Source: Xylanibacter ruminicola
Lineage (GTDB): Bacteria > Bacteroidota > Bacteroidia > Bacteroidales > Bacteroidaceae
Length of the DNA: 64,000 nucleotides
Assembly: GCA_015060625.1 (NCBI GenBank)
Contig: SUYC01000008.1
Coordinates: forward strand, 124,001-188,000
Reading direction: 5' to 3'
Shown here: positions 7,724 to 18,098 of the stretch, one piece after another
How the letters are laid out: each line of letters begins with the position of its first letter
How positions within the stretch are numbered: the stretch's first letter is position 1
Translations under genes and position numbers: made by a program
The notes under the pieces: model-generated
The model's input: only the letters and a program-made list of their open reading frames with translations
Database searches by the model: none
Told to the model about the DNA's origin: nothing

Positions 7724-8518
7724 ATGAGAGTTATTATTCAGAGTGACTATCAGAAAATGTCACAGTGGGCTGCAAACCACGTTATCAAGCGTATCAACGA
7801 GTTTAATCCAACCCCCGATCACAAGTTCGTGCTGGGTTTGCCAACCGGTTCATCGCCAGTAGGTATGTATAATGCTCTGGTTGAGGCTAACCGTGCCGGT
7901 AAGGTGTCGTTTAAGAATGTGATTACCTTTAACATGGACGAGTATGTGGGGCTGCCCGAGGCTCATCCTGAGAGTTATCATGCCTTTATGGCCCGCAATC
8001 TGTTCGACCATATCGACTGTCCCAAGGAGAATATCCACATTCTGAATGGTAACGCTGAGGATTTGATTGCTGAGTGCAAGCATTACGAGGAGATGATTAA
8101 GCAGGCTGGTGGTATCGACCTGTTTATCGGTGGTATCGGTCCTGATGGTCATATTGCCTTTAACGAGCCTGGTTCATCACTGCGCAGCAGAACCCGTATG
8201 AAGACCTTGACAACCGACACACGTATTGCCAACAGTCGTTTCTTTGGTGGTAAGCCCGAGAATGTGCCAGCCCATGCACTCACCGTAGGTGTAGGCACCG
8301 TGATGGATGCCCGCGAGGTGATGATTCTGGTAAATGGTCATGGCAAGGCTCGCGCCATGCAGGCTGCTATCGAGGGGGCTGTGAACCATATGTGGACTAT
8401 CTCTGCTTTGCAGATGCATGAGCACGGTATCATCGTGAGTGATGAGGAGGCTGCTGATGAGCTGAAGGTGAGCACCTATAAGTACTTTAAGGATATCGAA
8501 AGCGACCAATTGTTGTAA
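7724..8518 (+). CDS. nagB: glucosamine-6-phosphate deaminase
   Basis: This 264-residue enzyme converts glucosamine-6-phosphate to fructose-6-phosphate and ammonia in amino-sugar catabolism. The sugar-binding segment [13 protein letters not shown], the catalytic Asp72 in NMDEYVGLP and the [15 protein letters not shown] block with its catalytic Asp/His/Glu are all present; the length equals the bacterial norm (about 265). No nagA lies next to it in this window. It stands as a single gene behind its own promoter, followed by a palindromic repeat element and the GH97 gene. Confidence 0.96.
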   Translation: MRVIIQSDYQKMSQWAANHVIKRINEFNPTPDHKFVLGLPTGSSPVGMYNALVEANRAGKVSFKNVITFNMDEYVGLPEAHPESYHAFMARNLFDHIDCPKENIHILNGNAEDLIAECKHYEEMIKQAGGIDLFIGGIGPDGHIAFNEPGSSLRSRTRMKTLTTDTRIANSRFFGGKPENVPAHALTVGVGTVMDAREVMILVNGHGKARAMQAAIEGAVNHMWTISALQMHEHGIIVSDEEAADELKVSTYKYFKDIESDQLL

Positions 8519-8527
8519 TATAAACTA

Positions 8528-8608
8528 AACACAGAGATACAGAGGTACAGAGCTTTTGGTTATAAAAGAAACTGAAAATAGAACTCTGTATCTCTGTATC
8601 TTTGTGTT
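8528..8608. repeat. palindromic element with 25-bp arms, copy 1 (intergenic)
   Basis: Arms at 8528-8552 and 8584-8608 are inverted copies (23 of 25 match) that begin AACACAGAG and end ACAGAG, around a 31-nt centre. Two further copies lie at 39726-39805 and 49050-49108. Within the arms the units repeat every 8-9 bases. Here it fills the nagB-GH97 spacer and could form a long hairpin. Confidence 0.85.
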
Positions 8609-8617
8609 GAAAATAAT

Positions 8618-10567
8618 ATGAAAGTGAAGCAATTTTTATTGATGTTATTTCTTGCGTCATCGGCTTCTTTATGGGCTGATGACGTTCGCGTTTCATCACC
8701 TAACGAGAGTTTGGTGGTGACAGTGAGTGATGCTGGCGGACGCCTGAGTTATACGGCAAGTCTGGATGGTAAGCAGATGCTGGCCCCATCGGCCTTAGGT
8801 TTGAAAACCAGTCTGGGCGACCTGACTAAAGAATTGACAATTATCAATTCTCAATTGTCAATTGTCAATTCTAACTATCAGATGCGTGGCACCAAGGCTT
8901 CTACCGCTAAGTATGAGGCAAATGCACTGAATATCGATGTAAAGAACAAGGATGGTGTGAAATTCAGCATCGTGTTCCAGGTTTCGGACCATGACATCGC
9001 TTTCCGTTATCAGATGCCACGACAGACCATCAAACGTCGTGAATACAAGCGCGTGCGCATTCTCTCGGAGTTGACAGGTTTTAACTTCCCTGAGGGTACC
9101 ACCACCTTTATCTCGCCGCAGATAGGACCTGAAACCGGTTGGGAACAGACCAAACCTTCGTATGAGGAGGGTTATTCTAACGACGCTCCCATGGATAAGG
9201 CCTCGCAGTATGGTCATGGCTATATCTTCCCAGCGCTGTTCCATCTGCCTACTGGTTGGGCACTGGTGAGCGAGACGGGGGTGACTGGTGGCTACTGCGG
9301 TAGTCATCTGAGCGACTATCAGACGGGGAGCGGCTACACTGTGGCTTATCCCGATCAGGGCGAGAACAACGGCTTTGGCAATGATTTTGCCGCTATCCCC
9401 CTGCCAGGCGAAACACCTTGGCGCACCATCACCCTAGGTGACAATCTGAAACCCATCCTCGAGACTACCATCAGCTATGATGTAGTAGAGCCCCGCTATC
9501 AGGCTTCGACTGATTATAAGCCTGGGCGCTACACCTGGAGCTGGTTGATTGGGCAGGACAACTCGATCAACTACGATGATCAGGTGCGCTTTATCGACTT
9601 GGCTTCGGCCATGGGCTTTGAGTACTGCCTGGTGGATAACTGGTGGGACCAGAATATCGGTCGTGAGCGTATCGCCGAGCTTTCGAAATATGCTCAGAGC
9701 AAGGGGGTGCATCTGCTGATGTGGTACAACAGTAATGGTTTCTGGAACGATGCCCCTCAAACTCCACGTAACTGTATGAACACCGCCATTGCCCGCGAAA
9801 AGGAGATGAGCTGGTTGGAGAGCATTGGTGTGAAGGGAATCAAGGTTGACTTCTTCGGTGGCGACAAGCAGCAGACCATGCAGCTCTATGAGGATATCCT
9901 GAGCGATGCCAACCGTCATGGTTTGCAGGTGGTGTTCCATGGTTGCACCGTGCCTCGTGGCTGGGAGAAAATGTATCCTAACTTTGTGGCCTCGGAGGCT
10001 GTGCTGGCGTCGGAAAACCTCTTCTTCGGCGAGGGCGCTACCATCAGCGAAGGTTTCGATCTGACCTTGCATCCCTTCTGTCGTAATGCCACTGCCTCGA
10101 TGGACTGGGGTGGTGTTATTATGAACAAGTGGATGGCCCCCGATAATAAGAGTCGTCATACACGAAAAACTACCGATATCTTCGAGTTGGCTTCGGGTGT
10201 CACCATGCAAACTTCGGTGCAGTGTGTGGCCATGCAACCCAACAACCTGCAGGAACTGCCACAGTTTGAGATGGATTTCTTGCGCCAACTGCCCACCACA
10301 TGGGATGAAACACGCTTTATCGACGGCTATCCCGGAAAGTATGTGGTGATGGCGCGTAAGGCCACCAACGGCCGATGGTATATCGCAGGCTTGAATGCCC
10401 AGAAAGAACCACTGGCGCTGACACTAGATCTGAAGGCGTTCGGCAGTCTGACAAAAATGCTGATTGACGACAAGAAGATGCAGCCGATACAGACAGTCGT
10501 GAAGACCGATAAGAAAGGAAAAGTGAAAGTGGTGATACAACCCAATGGAGGACTAGTGATATTTTAG
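8618..10567 (+). CDS. GH97 family glycoside hydrolase (alpha-galactosidase-like branch)
   Basis: The 649-residue protein has a signal peptide (MKVKQFLLMLFLASSASLWA) and so acts in the periplasm or on the cell surface. The layout is that of GH97: N-terminal beta-sandwich (from about residue 25), (beta/alpha)8 barrel with WSWLIGQD, DNWWDQNIGRERI and GIKVDFFGGDKQQTM, and a C-terminal beta domain. The Asp in KVDFF is expected at the nucleophile position of the retaining GH97 alpha-galactosidases, whereas the inverting SusB-type alpha-glucosidases lack it. The call to that branch is inference from this motif. Codons at 8834-8868 are a five-heptad repeat element (peptide TIINSQLSIVNS) sitting in frame in the N-terminal domain. 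A terminator follows. Confidence 0.9.
   Translation: MKVKQFLLMLFLASSASLWADDVRVSSPNESLVVTVSDAGGRLSYTASLDGKQMLAPSALGLKTSLGDLTKELTIINSQLSIVNSNYQMRGTKASTAKYEANALNIDVKNKDGVKFSIVFQVSDHDIAFRYQMPRQTIKRREYKRVRILSELTGFNFPEGTTTFISPQIGPETGWEQTKPSYEEGYSNDAPMDKASQYGHGYIFPALFHLPTGWALVSETGVTGGYCGSHLSDYQTGSGYTVAYPDQGENNGFGNDFAAIPLPGETPWRTITLGDNLKPILETTISYDVVEPRYQASTDYKPGRYTWSWLIGQDNSINYDDQVRFIDLASAMGFEYCLVDNWWDQNIGRERIAELSKYAQSKGVHLLMWYNSNGFWNDAPQTPRNCMNTAIAREKEMSWLESIGVKGIKVDFFGGDKQQTMQLYEDILSDANRHGLQVVFHGCTVPRGWEKMYPNFVASEAVLASENLFFGEGATISEGFDLTLHPFCRNATASMDWGGVIMNKWMAPDNKSRHTRKTTDIFELASGVTMQTSVQCVAMQPNNLQELPQFEMDFLRQLPTTWDETRFIDGYPGKYVVMARKATNGRWYIAGLNAQKEPLALTLDLKAFGSLTKMLIDDKKMQPIQTVVKTDKKGKVKVVIQPNGGLVIF
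8831..8871. repeat. five-heptad TTGTCAA element inside the GH97 gene
   Basis: The 7-base units TTGACAA, TTATCAA, TTCTCAA, TTGTCAA, TTGTCAA occupy 8834-8868. The outer 12 bases (8831-8842 and 8860-8871) are perfect inverted repeats. The reading frame passes through unbroken. Confidence 0.85.
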
Positions 10568-10568
10568 G

Positions 10569-10608
10569 AAACATTCCCCGCGCCAACGGGGAATGTTTTT
10601 TGTTTTTT
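10569..10608 (+). terminator. terminator after the GH97 gene
   Basis: A 12-bp perfect stem (AAACATTCCCCG at 10569-10580 with its complement at 10587-10598) has a 6-nt loop and is followed by a run of T. Confidence 0.85.
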
Positions 10609-10611
10609 TTC

Positions 10612-10642
10612 TTGCAAGTTTAAAAAAAAGTAACTATCTTTG
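10612..10642 (+). promoter_or_regulatory. promoter for the M16 peptidase gene
   Basis: TTG at 10612-10614, a 20-base gap and TATCTTTG at 10635-10642 lie about 35 bases before the ATG at 10677. Confidence 0.7.
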
Positions 10643-10676
10643 CGGCTGAAATTATTATTATCAATTTTTGTTATTA

Positions 10677-13580
10677 ATGAAAACTAAATTTTTACTGACT
10701 GTCGTAGCCATGGCACTTGGAATGAGTGCTCAGGCTAAGGATTTTCGTTACGTCACCGTTCCTGGCGACAAAATGCAAACCCGTGTGTACACATTGGATA
10801 ACGGACTGAAGGTGTTTTTGAGTGTGAACACCGAGAAACCACGTGTTCAAACTTACATCGCTGTACGTACTGGATCGAAGAACGACCCTGCAGAAACAAC
10901 AGGACTGGCTCACTACTTGGAGCACCTGATGTTTAAGGGCACCAAGCAGTTTGGTACCAATAACCCTCAGGCTGAGGCTCCTCTGCTGGATGAGATTGAG
11001 CAGCGCTACGAGGCTTATCGCAAGCTCACCGACCCCGCTGCCCGCAAGAAGGCTTATCATGAGATCGACTCAGTGAGCCAGGTGGCTGCCAAGTATTTCA
11101 TCCCCAATGAGTACGACAAGCTGATGGCTGCCATCGGTGCTGAGGGAACTAACGCCTACACCTCGAATGATGTGACTTGCTACACCGAGGATATCCCTGC
11201 TAACGAGATAGACAACTGGGCAAAGATTCAAGCCGACCGTTTCCAGAATATGGTGATTCGCGGTTTCCATACCGAGCTGGAGGCTGTGTATGAGGAGTAC
11301 AACATCGGACTGACATCCGACAGTCGTAAACTCTTTGCCACCATCTCAAAGATGCTGTGGCCTAACCATCCTTATGGTACACAGACCACTATCGGTACTC
11401 AGGAACATCTGAAGAACCCATCAATCACCAATATCAAGAACTACTTTAATAAGTGGTATCGCCCCAACAACGTGGCTATCTGTATGGCTGGTGATTTCGA
11501 TCCTGATAAAACCATTGCCATTATCGATAAGTATTTTAGCAGTTGGAAACCAGGTGCAGATGTGAAGCAGCCTACTTTCGCTGCACTGCCAGCACTCATA
11601 CAGCCACAGGATTCTACCATCGTAGGGCCAGAGGCAGAGAGCGTATGGATGGGATGGCGCGCCAAACAGGCCAACTCGCTGCAGGCAGACACACTGAACC
11701 TGCTGGGCGAGGTACTGAACAATGGTCGTGCCGGACTCTTCGACCTCGACCTGAACCAGACCATGAAGGTGCAGCGCGCCAGTGGCGGTTCTGAACTGTT
11801 GCGCGATCATGGTGCATTCTTCCTGATGGGTACACCAAAGCAAGGACAGAGCCTGGAGGAGGTGCGCTGCCTGATGCTGGCCGAGATTGATAAGCTGAAG
11901 AAGGGCGAATTCCCCGAGAACCTGTTGCCAAGTATCATCAATAACTTCAAGCGTAGCCAATACCAGTTGATGGAGAGCAACCAAGGTCGTGCCGACATGT
12001 TTGTGAATGCATTTATCAACGAGGTGGACTGGAAACAGGAGGTAGAGAGCATCGACCGTATCTCAAAGATCACCAAGCAGGAACTGGTGGCTTTTGCCAA
12101 CAAGTTCTTTACCGATGGTTATGTGACCGTATTCAAGAAGCAGGGTGTTGACAGTCTGCAGAAGAAGATTGACAAGCCTGCCATCACCCCAATCCCTGCC
12201 AACCGTGATATGGTGAGCCAGTTTGTGAAGGATATCCAGAACACTCAGGTGGAGCCCATTCAGCCACGATTTGTTGACTTCAAGAAGGATCTGACCTTCG
12301 CAAAGACCAAGACCAAGTTGCCACTGCTCTATGTGAAGAACAATGAGAATGGCCTGTTCCAGTTGAACTATCGTTTCGACTTTGGTCGTAAGGGCGACAA
12401 TCGTTATAGCGTTGCTACCGACTATCTCGACTACCTGGGAACCGACAAGTACTCTGCAGCCGAAATTAGTCAGAAGTTCTATGAGCTGGGTTGCGACTTC
12501 TATGTAGGTGAGGGTAGTGATGAAATCAATATCCGTCTGAGAGGTCTCAGCGAGAACATGTCTAAGGCCCTTGCATTGGTAGAAGAGGTGATGCAGAACC
12601 TGAAGGTTGATAAGGAGGCTTATGATAAGTTGGTATCACAGTTGTTGAAGCGTCGTAATGACGTGAAAAAGAATCAGCGTTATTATTTCAACGAACTGTA
12701 CCAGTATGGTGTGTTTGGAAGTCGTCACTTTGCCAGTGATGTACCAAGCGAGAAGCAGCTGAAGGAGACCGATCCTCAGGTGTTTGTTGACTTGCTGAAG
12801 AATCTCACAAGTCTCGAGCACATCGTGGAGTACTACGGACCTATGAGTCTTAAGGAGGTTTCTGATATCGTTTCGAAGATCCATAAGTTGCCTAAGAAGT
12901 TGCTGCCTGTTCCTCAGAACAAGGACTATAAGCGCCAGCTGACACCAGAAAACGAGGTGTGGATTGCTCCATTCGATGCCAAGAATATCTATATGCGTAT
13001 GATTCATGATGAGCATCGCAACTGGAACATCGATGAGGCTGCTGTACAGTCTGTATTCAATGAGTACTTCGGTGGTGGTATGAACGGTATCGTGTTCCAG
13101 GAGATGCGCGAGGCTCGTGGCCTGGCTTATAACGCTTCGGCTTACTATACCCGTCCTGGCAAGAAAGGCGACTATGAGAGCTATTTCACTCACATCATTA
13201 CTCAGAACGACAAGATGATGGACTGCATCAACCAGTTCCACAGCATTCTGAATGAGTTGCCTGCCAGCGAGAATGCCTTTAAGATTGCTAAGGAAGGACT
13301 CACTAAGCAGTTGGCCTCACTTCGTGTCACTAAGATGGGCGTTATCGATCGTTGGCATGCTATGCAGAGACTGGGACTCGACTTCGACCTGAATGAGAAA
13401 ATCTACAACGACCTGAAGAAAGTGACCCTGCAGGATATCGTGAACTTTGAGAAGGCCAACATGGCCAACAAGCAGTATCGCTACGTGATCCTGGGCGATG
13501 AGAAGCAACTCGACATGAAAGCACTTGAGAAGATCGGTCCTGTGAAGCGACTGACTACCGAAGAAGTTTTTGGATATTAA
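10677..13580 (+). CDS. M16 family zinc peptidase, two-domain, exported
   Basis: This 967-residue pitrilysin-type metallopeptidase has a signal peptide (MKTKFLLTVVAMALGMSAQA). The inverted zinc motif HxxEH is seen as HYLEH in TTGLAHYLEHLMFKGT (about residue 80). A long insertion of 45-50 residues follows, and the downstream region AVYEEYN holds the expected third ligand Glu. The second half (from about residue 520) is a typical inactive M16 partner domain with FQEMREARGLAYNASA. It probably degrades peptides in the periplasm. I start at ATG 10677 rather than the TTG 9 bases earlier because it begins the signal peptide. The fumarase gene follows after 30 bases without a terminator. Confidence 0.93.
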   Translation: MKTKFLLTVVAMALGMSAQAKDFRYVTVPGDKMQTRVYTLDNGLKVFLSVNTEKPRVQTYIAVRTGSKNDPAETTGLAHYLEHLMFKGTKQFGTNNPQAEAPLLDEIEQRYEAYRKLTDPAARKKAYHEIDSVSQVAAKYFIPNEYDKLMAAIGAEGTNAYTSNDVTCYTEDIPANEIDNWAKIQADRFQNMVIRGFHTELEAVYEEYNIGLTSDSRKLFATISKMLWPNHPYGTQTTIGTQEHLKNPSITNIKNYFNKWYRPNNVAICMAGDFDPDKTIAIIDKYFSSWKPGADVKQPTFAALPALIQPQDSTIVGPEAESVWMGWRAKQANSLQADTLNLLGEVLNNGRAGLFDLDLNQTMKVQRASGGSELLRDHGAFFLMGTPKQGQSLEEVRCLMLAEIDKLKKGEFPENLLPSIINNFKRSQYQLMESNQGRADMFVNAFINEVDWKQEVESIDRISKITKQELVAFANKFFTDGYVTVFKKQGVDSLQKKIDKPAITPIPANRDMVSQFVKDIQNTQVEPIQPRFVDFKKDLTFAKTKTKLPLLYVKNNENGLFQLNYRFDFGRKGDNRYSVATDYLDYLGTDKYSAAEISQKFYELGCDFYVGEGSDEINIRLRGLSENMSKALALVEEVMQNLKVDKEAYDKLVSQLLKRRNDVKKNQRYYFNELYQYGVFGSRHFASDVPSEKQLKETDPQVFVDLLKNLTSLEHIVEYYGPMSLKEVSDIVSKIHKLPKKLLPVPQNKDYKRQLTPENEVWIAPFDAKNIYMRMIHDEHRNWNIDEAAVQSVFNEYFGGGMNGIVFQEMREARGLAYNASAYYTRPGKKGDYESYFTHIITQNDKMMDCINQFHSILNELPASENAFKIAKEGLTKQLASLRVTKMGVIDRWHAMQRLGLDFDLNEKIYNDLKKVTLQDIVNFEKANMANKQYRYVILGDEKQLDMKALEKIGPVKRLTTEEVFGY

Positions 13581-13603
13581 ACATTAAACATTGATTAAAC
13601 AAA
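13576..13603. repeat. ATTAAAC heptad repeat in the M16-fumarase spacer
   Basis: Units ATTAAAC, ATTAAAC, ATTGATT and AAACAAA follow one another at a 7-base period and span the stop codon of the peptidase gene and most of the 30-base spacer. Confidence 0.55.
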
Positions 13604-13610
13604 TACGTTT

Positions 13611-15260
13611 ATGGCTAAGACAGTTGAATTTAAGTATGCCCCCATGTTTCAGGTGGGCGAGGACAAGACGGAGTACCGCTTGTTGACAAAAGAGGGCGTA
13701 AGCACCGCCGAGTTTGAAGGTAAGACCATCGTAAAGGTTACCAAGGAAGCACTCACACTGTTGGCCCAGCAGGCCTTCCATGATGTAGAGTTCATGCTGC
13801 GTCGCGAACATAACGAACAGGTGGCTAAGATCCTGACCGATCCTGAGGCCAGTGAGAATGATAAGTATGTAGCCCTGCAGTTCCTGCGCAATGCCGAGGT
13901 GGCTTGCAAGGGTATCCTGCCTTTCTGTCAGGACACTGGTACGGCTATCATCCATGGTGAGAAGGGACAGCAGATATGGACTGGTTTCGAGGATGAAGAG
14001 GCTCTGAGCCGTGGTGTGTTCAATACCTTCACTCAGGACAACCTGCGCTACTCGCAGAATGCTCCTCTGAACATGTACGACGAGGTGAACACCCGTTGCA
14101 ACCTGCCTGCACAGATTGATATCGAGGCAACAGAGGGTGCTGAGTATAAGTTTGTGATGGTGGCTAAGGGTGGTGGCTCGGCCAACAAAACCTACTTCTA
14201 TCCCATGACCAAGGCTACCATCCAGAACGAGGGTACACTTATCCCATTCCTGGTAGAGAAGATGAAGAGTCTGGGTACTGCAGCTTGTCCTCCATACCAC
14301 ATTGCATTCGTGATTGGTGGTACATCAGCCGAGAAGAACCTGCTCACTGTGAAGCTGGCTTCGATCAAATACTACGACGGTCTGCCCACAACCGGTGATG
14401 AGACTGGTCGTGCTTTCCGTGATGTTGACCTGGAGCAGAAGCTCATCAAGGAGGCTCAGAAGATTGGTCTGGGTGCACAGTTCGGTGGTAAGTATCTGGC
14501 TCACGATATCCGTGTGATCCGTCTGCCTCGTCATGGTGCCAGCTGTCCTATCGGTATGGGTGTGTCTTGCTCGGCCGACCGCAATATCAAGGCCAAGATC
14601 AATGCCGACGGTATCTGGTTGGAGAAGATGGATGCCAACCCAACAGAGCTGATTCCTGAGGAGCTGCGCAAGCCAGGTGAGGGTGGCAAGGGTATCGAGA
14701 TCGACCTGAACGAGGGTATCGATGCCGTACGCAAGGAGCTTTCTAAGTATCCTGTTTCTACCCGTGTGAACCTGAAGGGTACCATCATTGTGGCTCGTGA
14801 TATCGCTCACGCTAAGCTCAAGGCTCGTCTGGATGCCGGTGAGGGTATGCCCGACTACTTCAAGAAGTATCCTGTGCTGTATGCCGGACCTGCTAAGACT
14901 CCAGAAGGCTATCCTTGTGGTTCGATGGGCCCAACAACTGCTAACCGTATGGACCCATACGTTGATGAGTTCCAGGCTAACGGTGCATCACTCGTGATGA
15001 TTGCCAAGGGTAACCGCTCAGATGTTGTTACCGAGGCTTGTAAGAAGCATGGTGGTTTCTACCTCGGTACTATCGGTGGTGTGGCTGCTGTTCTCTCTAA
15101 GAGCTCTATCAAGAGCATTGAGTGCGTAGAATATCCTGAGTTGGGTATGGAGGCTGTATGGAAGATTGAGGTAGAAGACTTCCCCGCATTCATCCTTGTG
15201 GATGACAAGGGTAACGACTTCTTCAAGACCTTGAAGCCATGGACACCCTGCACTAAGTAA
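13611..15260 (+). CDS. fumarate hydratase, class I (iron-sulfur)
   Basis: This 549-residue single-chain class I fumarase interconverts fumarate and malate in the reductive branch that leads to succinate in Prevotella-type metabolism. The alpha-like part carries [15 protein letters not shown] and [16 protein letters not shown], and the beta-like part carries [16 protein letters not shown] and [19 protein letters not shown]. The Cys in PFCQDTG and later cysteines (CPIGMGVSC) fit the [4Fe-4S] ligands. The length agrees with E. coli FumA/FumB (548). It is probably transcribed with the peptidase gene or from a promoter I could not identify; a terminator follows. Confidence 0.95.
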   Translation: MAKTVEFKYAPMFQVGEDKTEYRLLTKEGVSTAEFEGKTIVKVTKEALTLLAQQAFHDVEFMLRREHNEQVAKILTDPEASENDKYVALQFLRNAEVACKGILPFCQDTGTAIIHGEKGQQIWTGFEDEEALSRGVFNTFTQDNLRYSQNAPLNMYDEVNTRCNLPAQIDIEATEGAEYKFVMVAKGGGSANKTYFYPMTKATIQNEGTLIPFLVEKMKSLGTAACPPYHIAFVIGGTSAEKNLLTVKLASIKYYDGLPTTGDETGRAFRDVDLEQKLIKEAQKIGLGAQFGGKYLAHDIRVIRLPRHGASCPIGMGVSCSADRNIKAKINADGIWLEKMDANPTELIPEELRKPGEGGKGIEIDLNEGIDAVRKELSKYPVSTRVNLKGTIIVARDIAHAKLKARLDAGEGMPDYFKKYPVLYAGPAKTPEGYPCGSMGPTTANRMDPYVDEFQANGASLVMIAKGNRSDVVTEACKKHGGFYLGTIGGVAAVLSKSSIKSIECVEYPELGMEAVWKIEVEDFPAFILVDDKGNDFFKTLKPWTPCTK

Positions 15261-15284
15261 GCAGGACTGAGGTGATATAACAAT

Positions 15285-15339
15285 AGCGTTGCTGTGATGC
15301 AGGTGGAAATGACCACCAGCGCACAGCAACGCTTTTTTA
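15285..15339 (+). terminator. terminator after fumarase
   Basis: AGCGTTGCTGTG at 15285-15296 pairs perfectly with 15322-15333 (12 bp) and is followed by a T run. The 25-nt loop itself contains a small hairpin (GGTGG and CCACC). It lies between convergent genes. Confidence 0.8.
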
Positions 15340-15366
15340 TTTGTACTTCTGTTTTTTGAGCAGTAC

Positions 15367-17877
15367 TTAGTTCCTGAATATCAACCCTTCGCCAAACTCA
15401 TCGATGATGATCGGCTTCTGGCGATCTACCTCATCGGCCAGGATCTTCTTCGACAGGTCGTTGAGTACATACTGTTGGATGGCGCGTTTCACAGGACGTG
15501 CACCAAACTCTGGGTCATAGCCCTGTTCGGCCAGATAGTTGATGGCCTGGGGTGTGCACTCTAAGGTGATGCCCTGAGGTGCCAGCATGTCGGTTACCTT
15601 CTTCATCTGCAGACGAACCACATCGGCTATCTGCTCCTTGGTGAGAGGCGTAAAGGTGATAATCTCGTCGATACGGTTCAAGAACTCTGGGCGCATGGTG
15701 GCTCTGAGCTGCTCTCGGGTGGCATTCGAAGTCATGATGATGATCGTGTTCTTGAAATTGGCTGTACGGCCCTTGTTATCCGTCAGTCGTCCGTCATCGA
15801 GCACCTGCAACAGGATGTTGAACACATCCGGATGCGCTTTCTCAATCTCGTCGAACAGTACTACCGAGTAAGGCTTGCGGCGCACGGCCTCAGTGAGCTG
15901 ACCACCTTCGTCGTAGCCTACGTATCCTGGAGGCGCACCAATGAGTCGGCTCACGCTATATTTCTCCTGATACTCACTCATATCGATACGTGTCATCATC
16001 GTCTCGTCGTTAAACAGATAGTCGGCCAGCGTCTTGGCCAGTTCGGTCTTACCTACACCCGTGGTGCCTAAGAAGATAAACGAGGCTATCGGGCGCTTAG
16101 GATCCTGCAGACCAGCTCTACTGCGGCGTACGGCATCAGATACAGCCACGATGGCTTCGTCTTGTCCAATCACGCGCTTGTGCAACTCATCCTCCAGATG
16201 CAACAGCTTTTCGCGTTCGCTCTGCATCATCTTGGTAACGGGGATGCCTGTCCAACGAGATACTACCTCGGCGATATCATCGGCTGTGACCTCCTCGCGA
16301 ACGAGGCGATTACTGTCACTATTCACTTTTAACTTTTCACTATTCACTTCTATGTCATCTTCGAGAGCCTTCAGTTTTGAGTAGCGGATTTCGGCCACCT
16401 TGCCATAGTCGCCCTCGCGCTCGGCACGCTCGGCTTCGAGCTTCAGGTTTTCTATCTCCTGTTTGTCTTGCTGAATCTTGTTGATGAGTTGGCGTTCGCC
16501 CTCCCACTTGGCGCGGAACTGGGTTTCCTGTTCCTTCAGTTCGGCGATGTCCTTATCCAACTGTGCTATCTTCTGGGTGTCGCCCTCTCTTTTGATAGCC
16601 TCGCGCTCGATTTCGAGCTGAGCCAGTCGGCGGGTAATCTCATCCAACTCCTCAGGTACCGAGTCGCGTTCCATGCGCAGTTTGGCGGCTGCCTCGTCCA
16701 TCAGGTCGATGGCTTTATCAGGCAGGAATCGCTCGCTGATATAGCGCTCTGAGAGTTGTACAGCGGCGATACAGGCATCGTCCTGGATACGTACCTTGTG
16801 GTGGTTCTCGTAACGCTCCTTCAAGCCTCGCAGGATTGAAATGGCCGAGAGCTCATCGGGTTCATCTACCATCACTGTCTGGAATCGGCGCTCCAAGGCT
16901 TTATCTTTCTCAAAGTATTTCTGATACTCGTTTAGGGTAGTGGCACCTATAGCACGCAGTTCGCCACGGGCCAGAGCAGGTTTCAGAATGTTGGCTGCAT
17001 CCATGGCCCCCTCGCCACCACCGGCACCAACCAGGGTGTGGATCTCGTCGATAAACAGGATGATGCGGCCATCAGCTTTTGTCACCTCGTTGATCACACT
17101 CTTCAGGCGCTCCTCAAATTCTCCTTTGTATTTGGCACCTGCCACTAGCGCACCCATGTCCAGTGAGTAGAGCTGCTTGTCCTTCAGGTTCTCGGGCACA
17201 TCGCCGCGTACGATACGACCAGCCAGTCCCTCCACGATGGCCGTCTTACCCGTACCAGGTTCACCTATTAAGATAGGGTTGTTCTTGGTGCGGCGACTCA
17301 GAATCTGCAGCACACGACGGATCTCGTCATCACGACCAATCACAGGGTCGAGCTTGCCTTGGCGGGCCATATCCACCAGGTTCTTAGCATATTTCTCCAA
17401 GCTCTGATAGTTGTCATCGGCACTCTGCGACTGTACCTTCTGTCCCTGGCGCAGTTCCTGAATAGCTGTCTGCATCTCCTTTTCGGTGCAACCAGCATCC
17501 TTCATGATGCGCGAGGCGGTAGAGTTAACCTTTAGCAGGGCGAGTAGGATGGGCTCAACCGATACAAACTCGTCGCCACCTTTCTGGGCCACCTCTTGCG
17601 CGCGCACGAGTACATTATTACTATCACTGGAAAGATAAGGCTGACCAGCCCCCTGCACTTTGGGCAGATGTTGTATTTCCTGATCTACCAGTAACTCTAT
17701 CTGCTGGGCGTTCACACCCAACTTCTGGAAGATGAAGTTCGTAACGTCCTTCGCCTTCTCTATCACACCTTTCAGCAGGTGCACAGGTTCGATAACCTGC
17801 TGACCGTTCAGCTGGGCTGTATTCACTGCCTGCTGGATGGCCTCTTGTGCTTTAATTGTAAACTTGTCGAATGTCAT
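15367..17877 (-). CDS. clpB: ClpB disaggregase
   Basis: The protein is an 836-residue AAA+ chaperone that works with DnaK to resolve aggregates. The N-domain ([20 protein letters not shown]), the first ATPase with P-loop [13 protein letters not shown], the coiled-coil M-domain (about residues 390-510), the second P-loop [13 protein letters not shown] and the C-terminal D2 small domain are all visible. It is slightly shorter than the common 860 residues. Just after the M-domain the stretch [11 protein letters not shown] is encoded by a five-heptad repeat element (16314-16348), an apparent in-frame insertion next to the conserved [20 protein letters not shown]. No clear -7 box was found upstream, so stress control cannot be judged. 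Confidence 0.97.
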   Translation of the reverse strand: MTFDKFTIKAQEAIQQAVNTAQLNGQQVIEPVHLLKGVIEKAKDVTNFIFQKLGVNAQQIELLVDQEIQHLPKVQGAGQPYLSSDSNNVLVRAQEVAQKGGDEFVSVEPILLALLKVNSTASRIMKDAGCTEKEMQTAIQELRQGQKVQSQSADDNYQSLEKYAKNLVDMARQGKLDPVIGRDDEIRRVLQILSRRTKNNPILIGEPGTGKTAIVEGLAGRIVRGDVPENLKDKQLYSLDMGALVAGAKYKGEFEERLKSVINEVTKADGRIILFIDEIHTLVGAGGGEGAMDAANILKPALARGELRAIGATTLNEYQKYFEKDKALERRFQTVMVDEPDELSAISILRGLKERYENHHKVRIQDDACIAAVQLSERYISERFLPDKAIDLMDEAAAKLRMERDSVPEELDEITRRLAQLEIEREAIKREGDTQKIAQLDKDIAELKEQETQFRAKWEGERQLINKIQQDKQEIENLKLEAERAEREGDYGKVAEIRYSKLKALEDDIEVNSEKLKVNSDSNRLVREEVTADDIAEVVSRWTGIPVTKMMQSEREKLLHLEDELHKRVIGQDEAIVAVSDAVRRSRAGLQDPKRPIASFIFLGTTGVGKTELAKTLADYLFNDETMMTRIDMSEYQEKYSVSRLIGAPPGYVGYDEGGQLTEAVRRKPYSVVLFDEIEKAHPDVFNILLQVLDDGRLTDNKGRTANFKNTIIIMTSNATREQLRATMRPEFLNRIDEIITFTPLTKEQIADVVRLQMKKVTDMLAPQGITLECTPQAINYLAEQGYDPEFGARPVKRAIQQYVLNDLSKKILADEVDRQKPIIIDEFGEGLIFRN
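16314..16348. repeat. five-heptad AGTGAAT element inside clpB
   Basis: On the minus strand the units AGTGAAT, AGTGAAA, AGTTAAA, AGTGAAT, AGTGACA follow one another exactly. The frame stays open and adds about 12 residues ([12 protein letters not shown]) at the M-domain to D2 junction. Confidence 0.85.
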
Positions 17878-18009
17878 AATATGCTCCTTTCTATTTTTGT
17901 TCCTATGTTCTTATTATCTAAAAGCATGCCGAGCAAATAAATGCTGACAAAATGGCATTGATGTGTGTCTGTTTGTCGTAGTGTTTCTGAAAATCCATAT
18001 AAATGTGGA

Positions 18010-18040
18010 TTGCGTATGTTGCAAAAATTGCGTACCTTTG
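18010..18040 (+). promoter_or_regulatory. promoter for the TonB-dependent receptor
   Basis: TTG at 18010-18012, a 20-base gap and TACCTTTG at 18033-18040 give a leader of about 55 nt. Confidence 0.7.
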
Positions 18041-18098
18041 CAGCGCATTTTAGGAAATGCACTTCTCTTGCATGTTGAGAACATAAGTTGTAAAATTG

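Noticed and set aside
17878..18000. A heat-shock promoter for clpB
   Set aside because: Only a near-match (CAAATAAA) to a reversed -7 box was seen and no recognisable heat-shock operator, so no feature is called.
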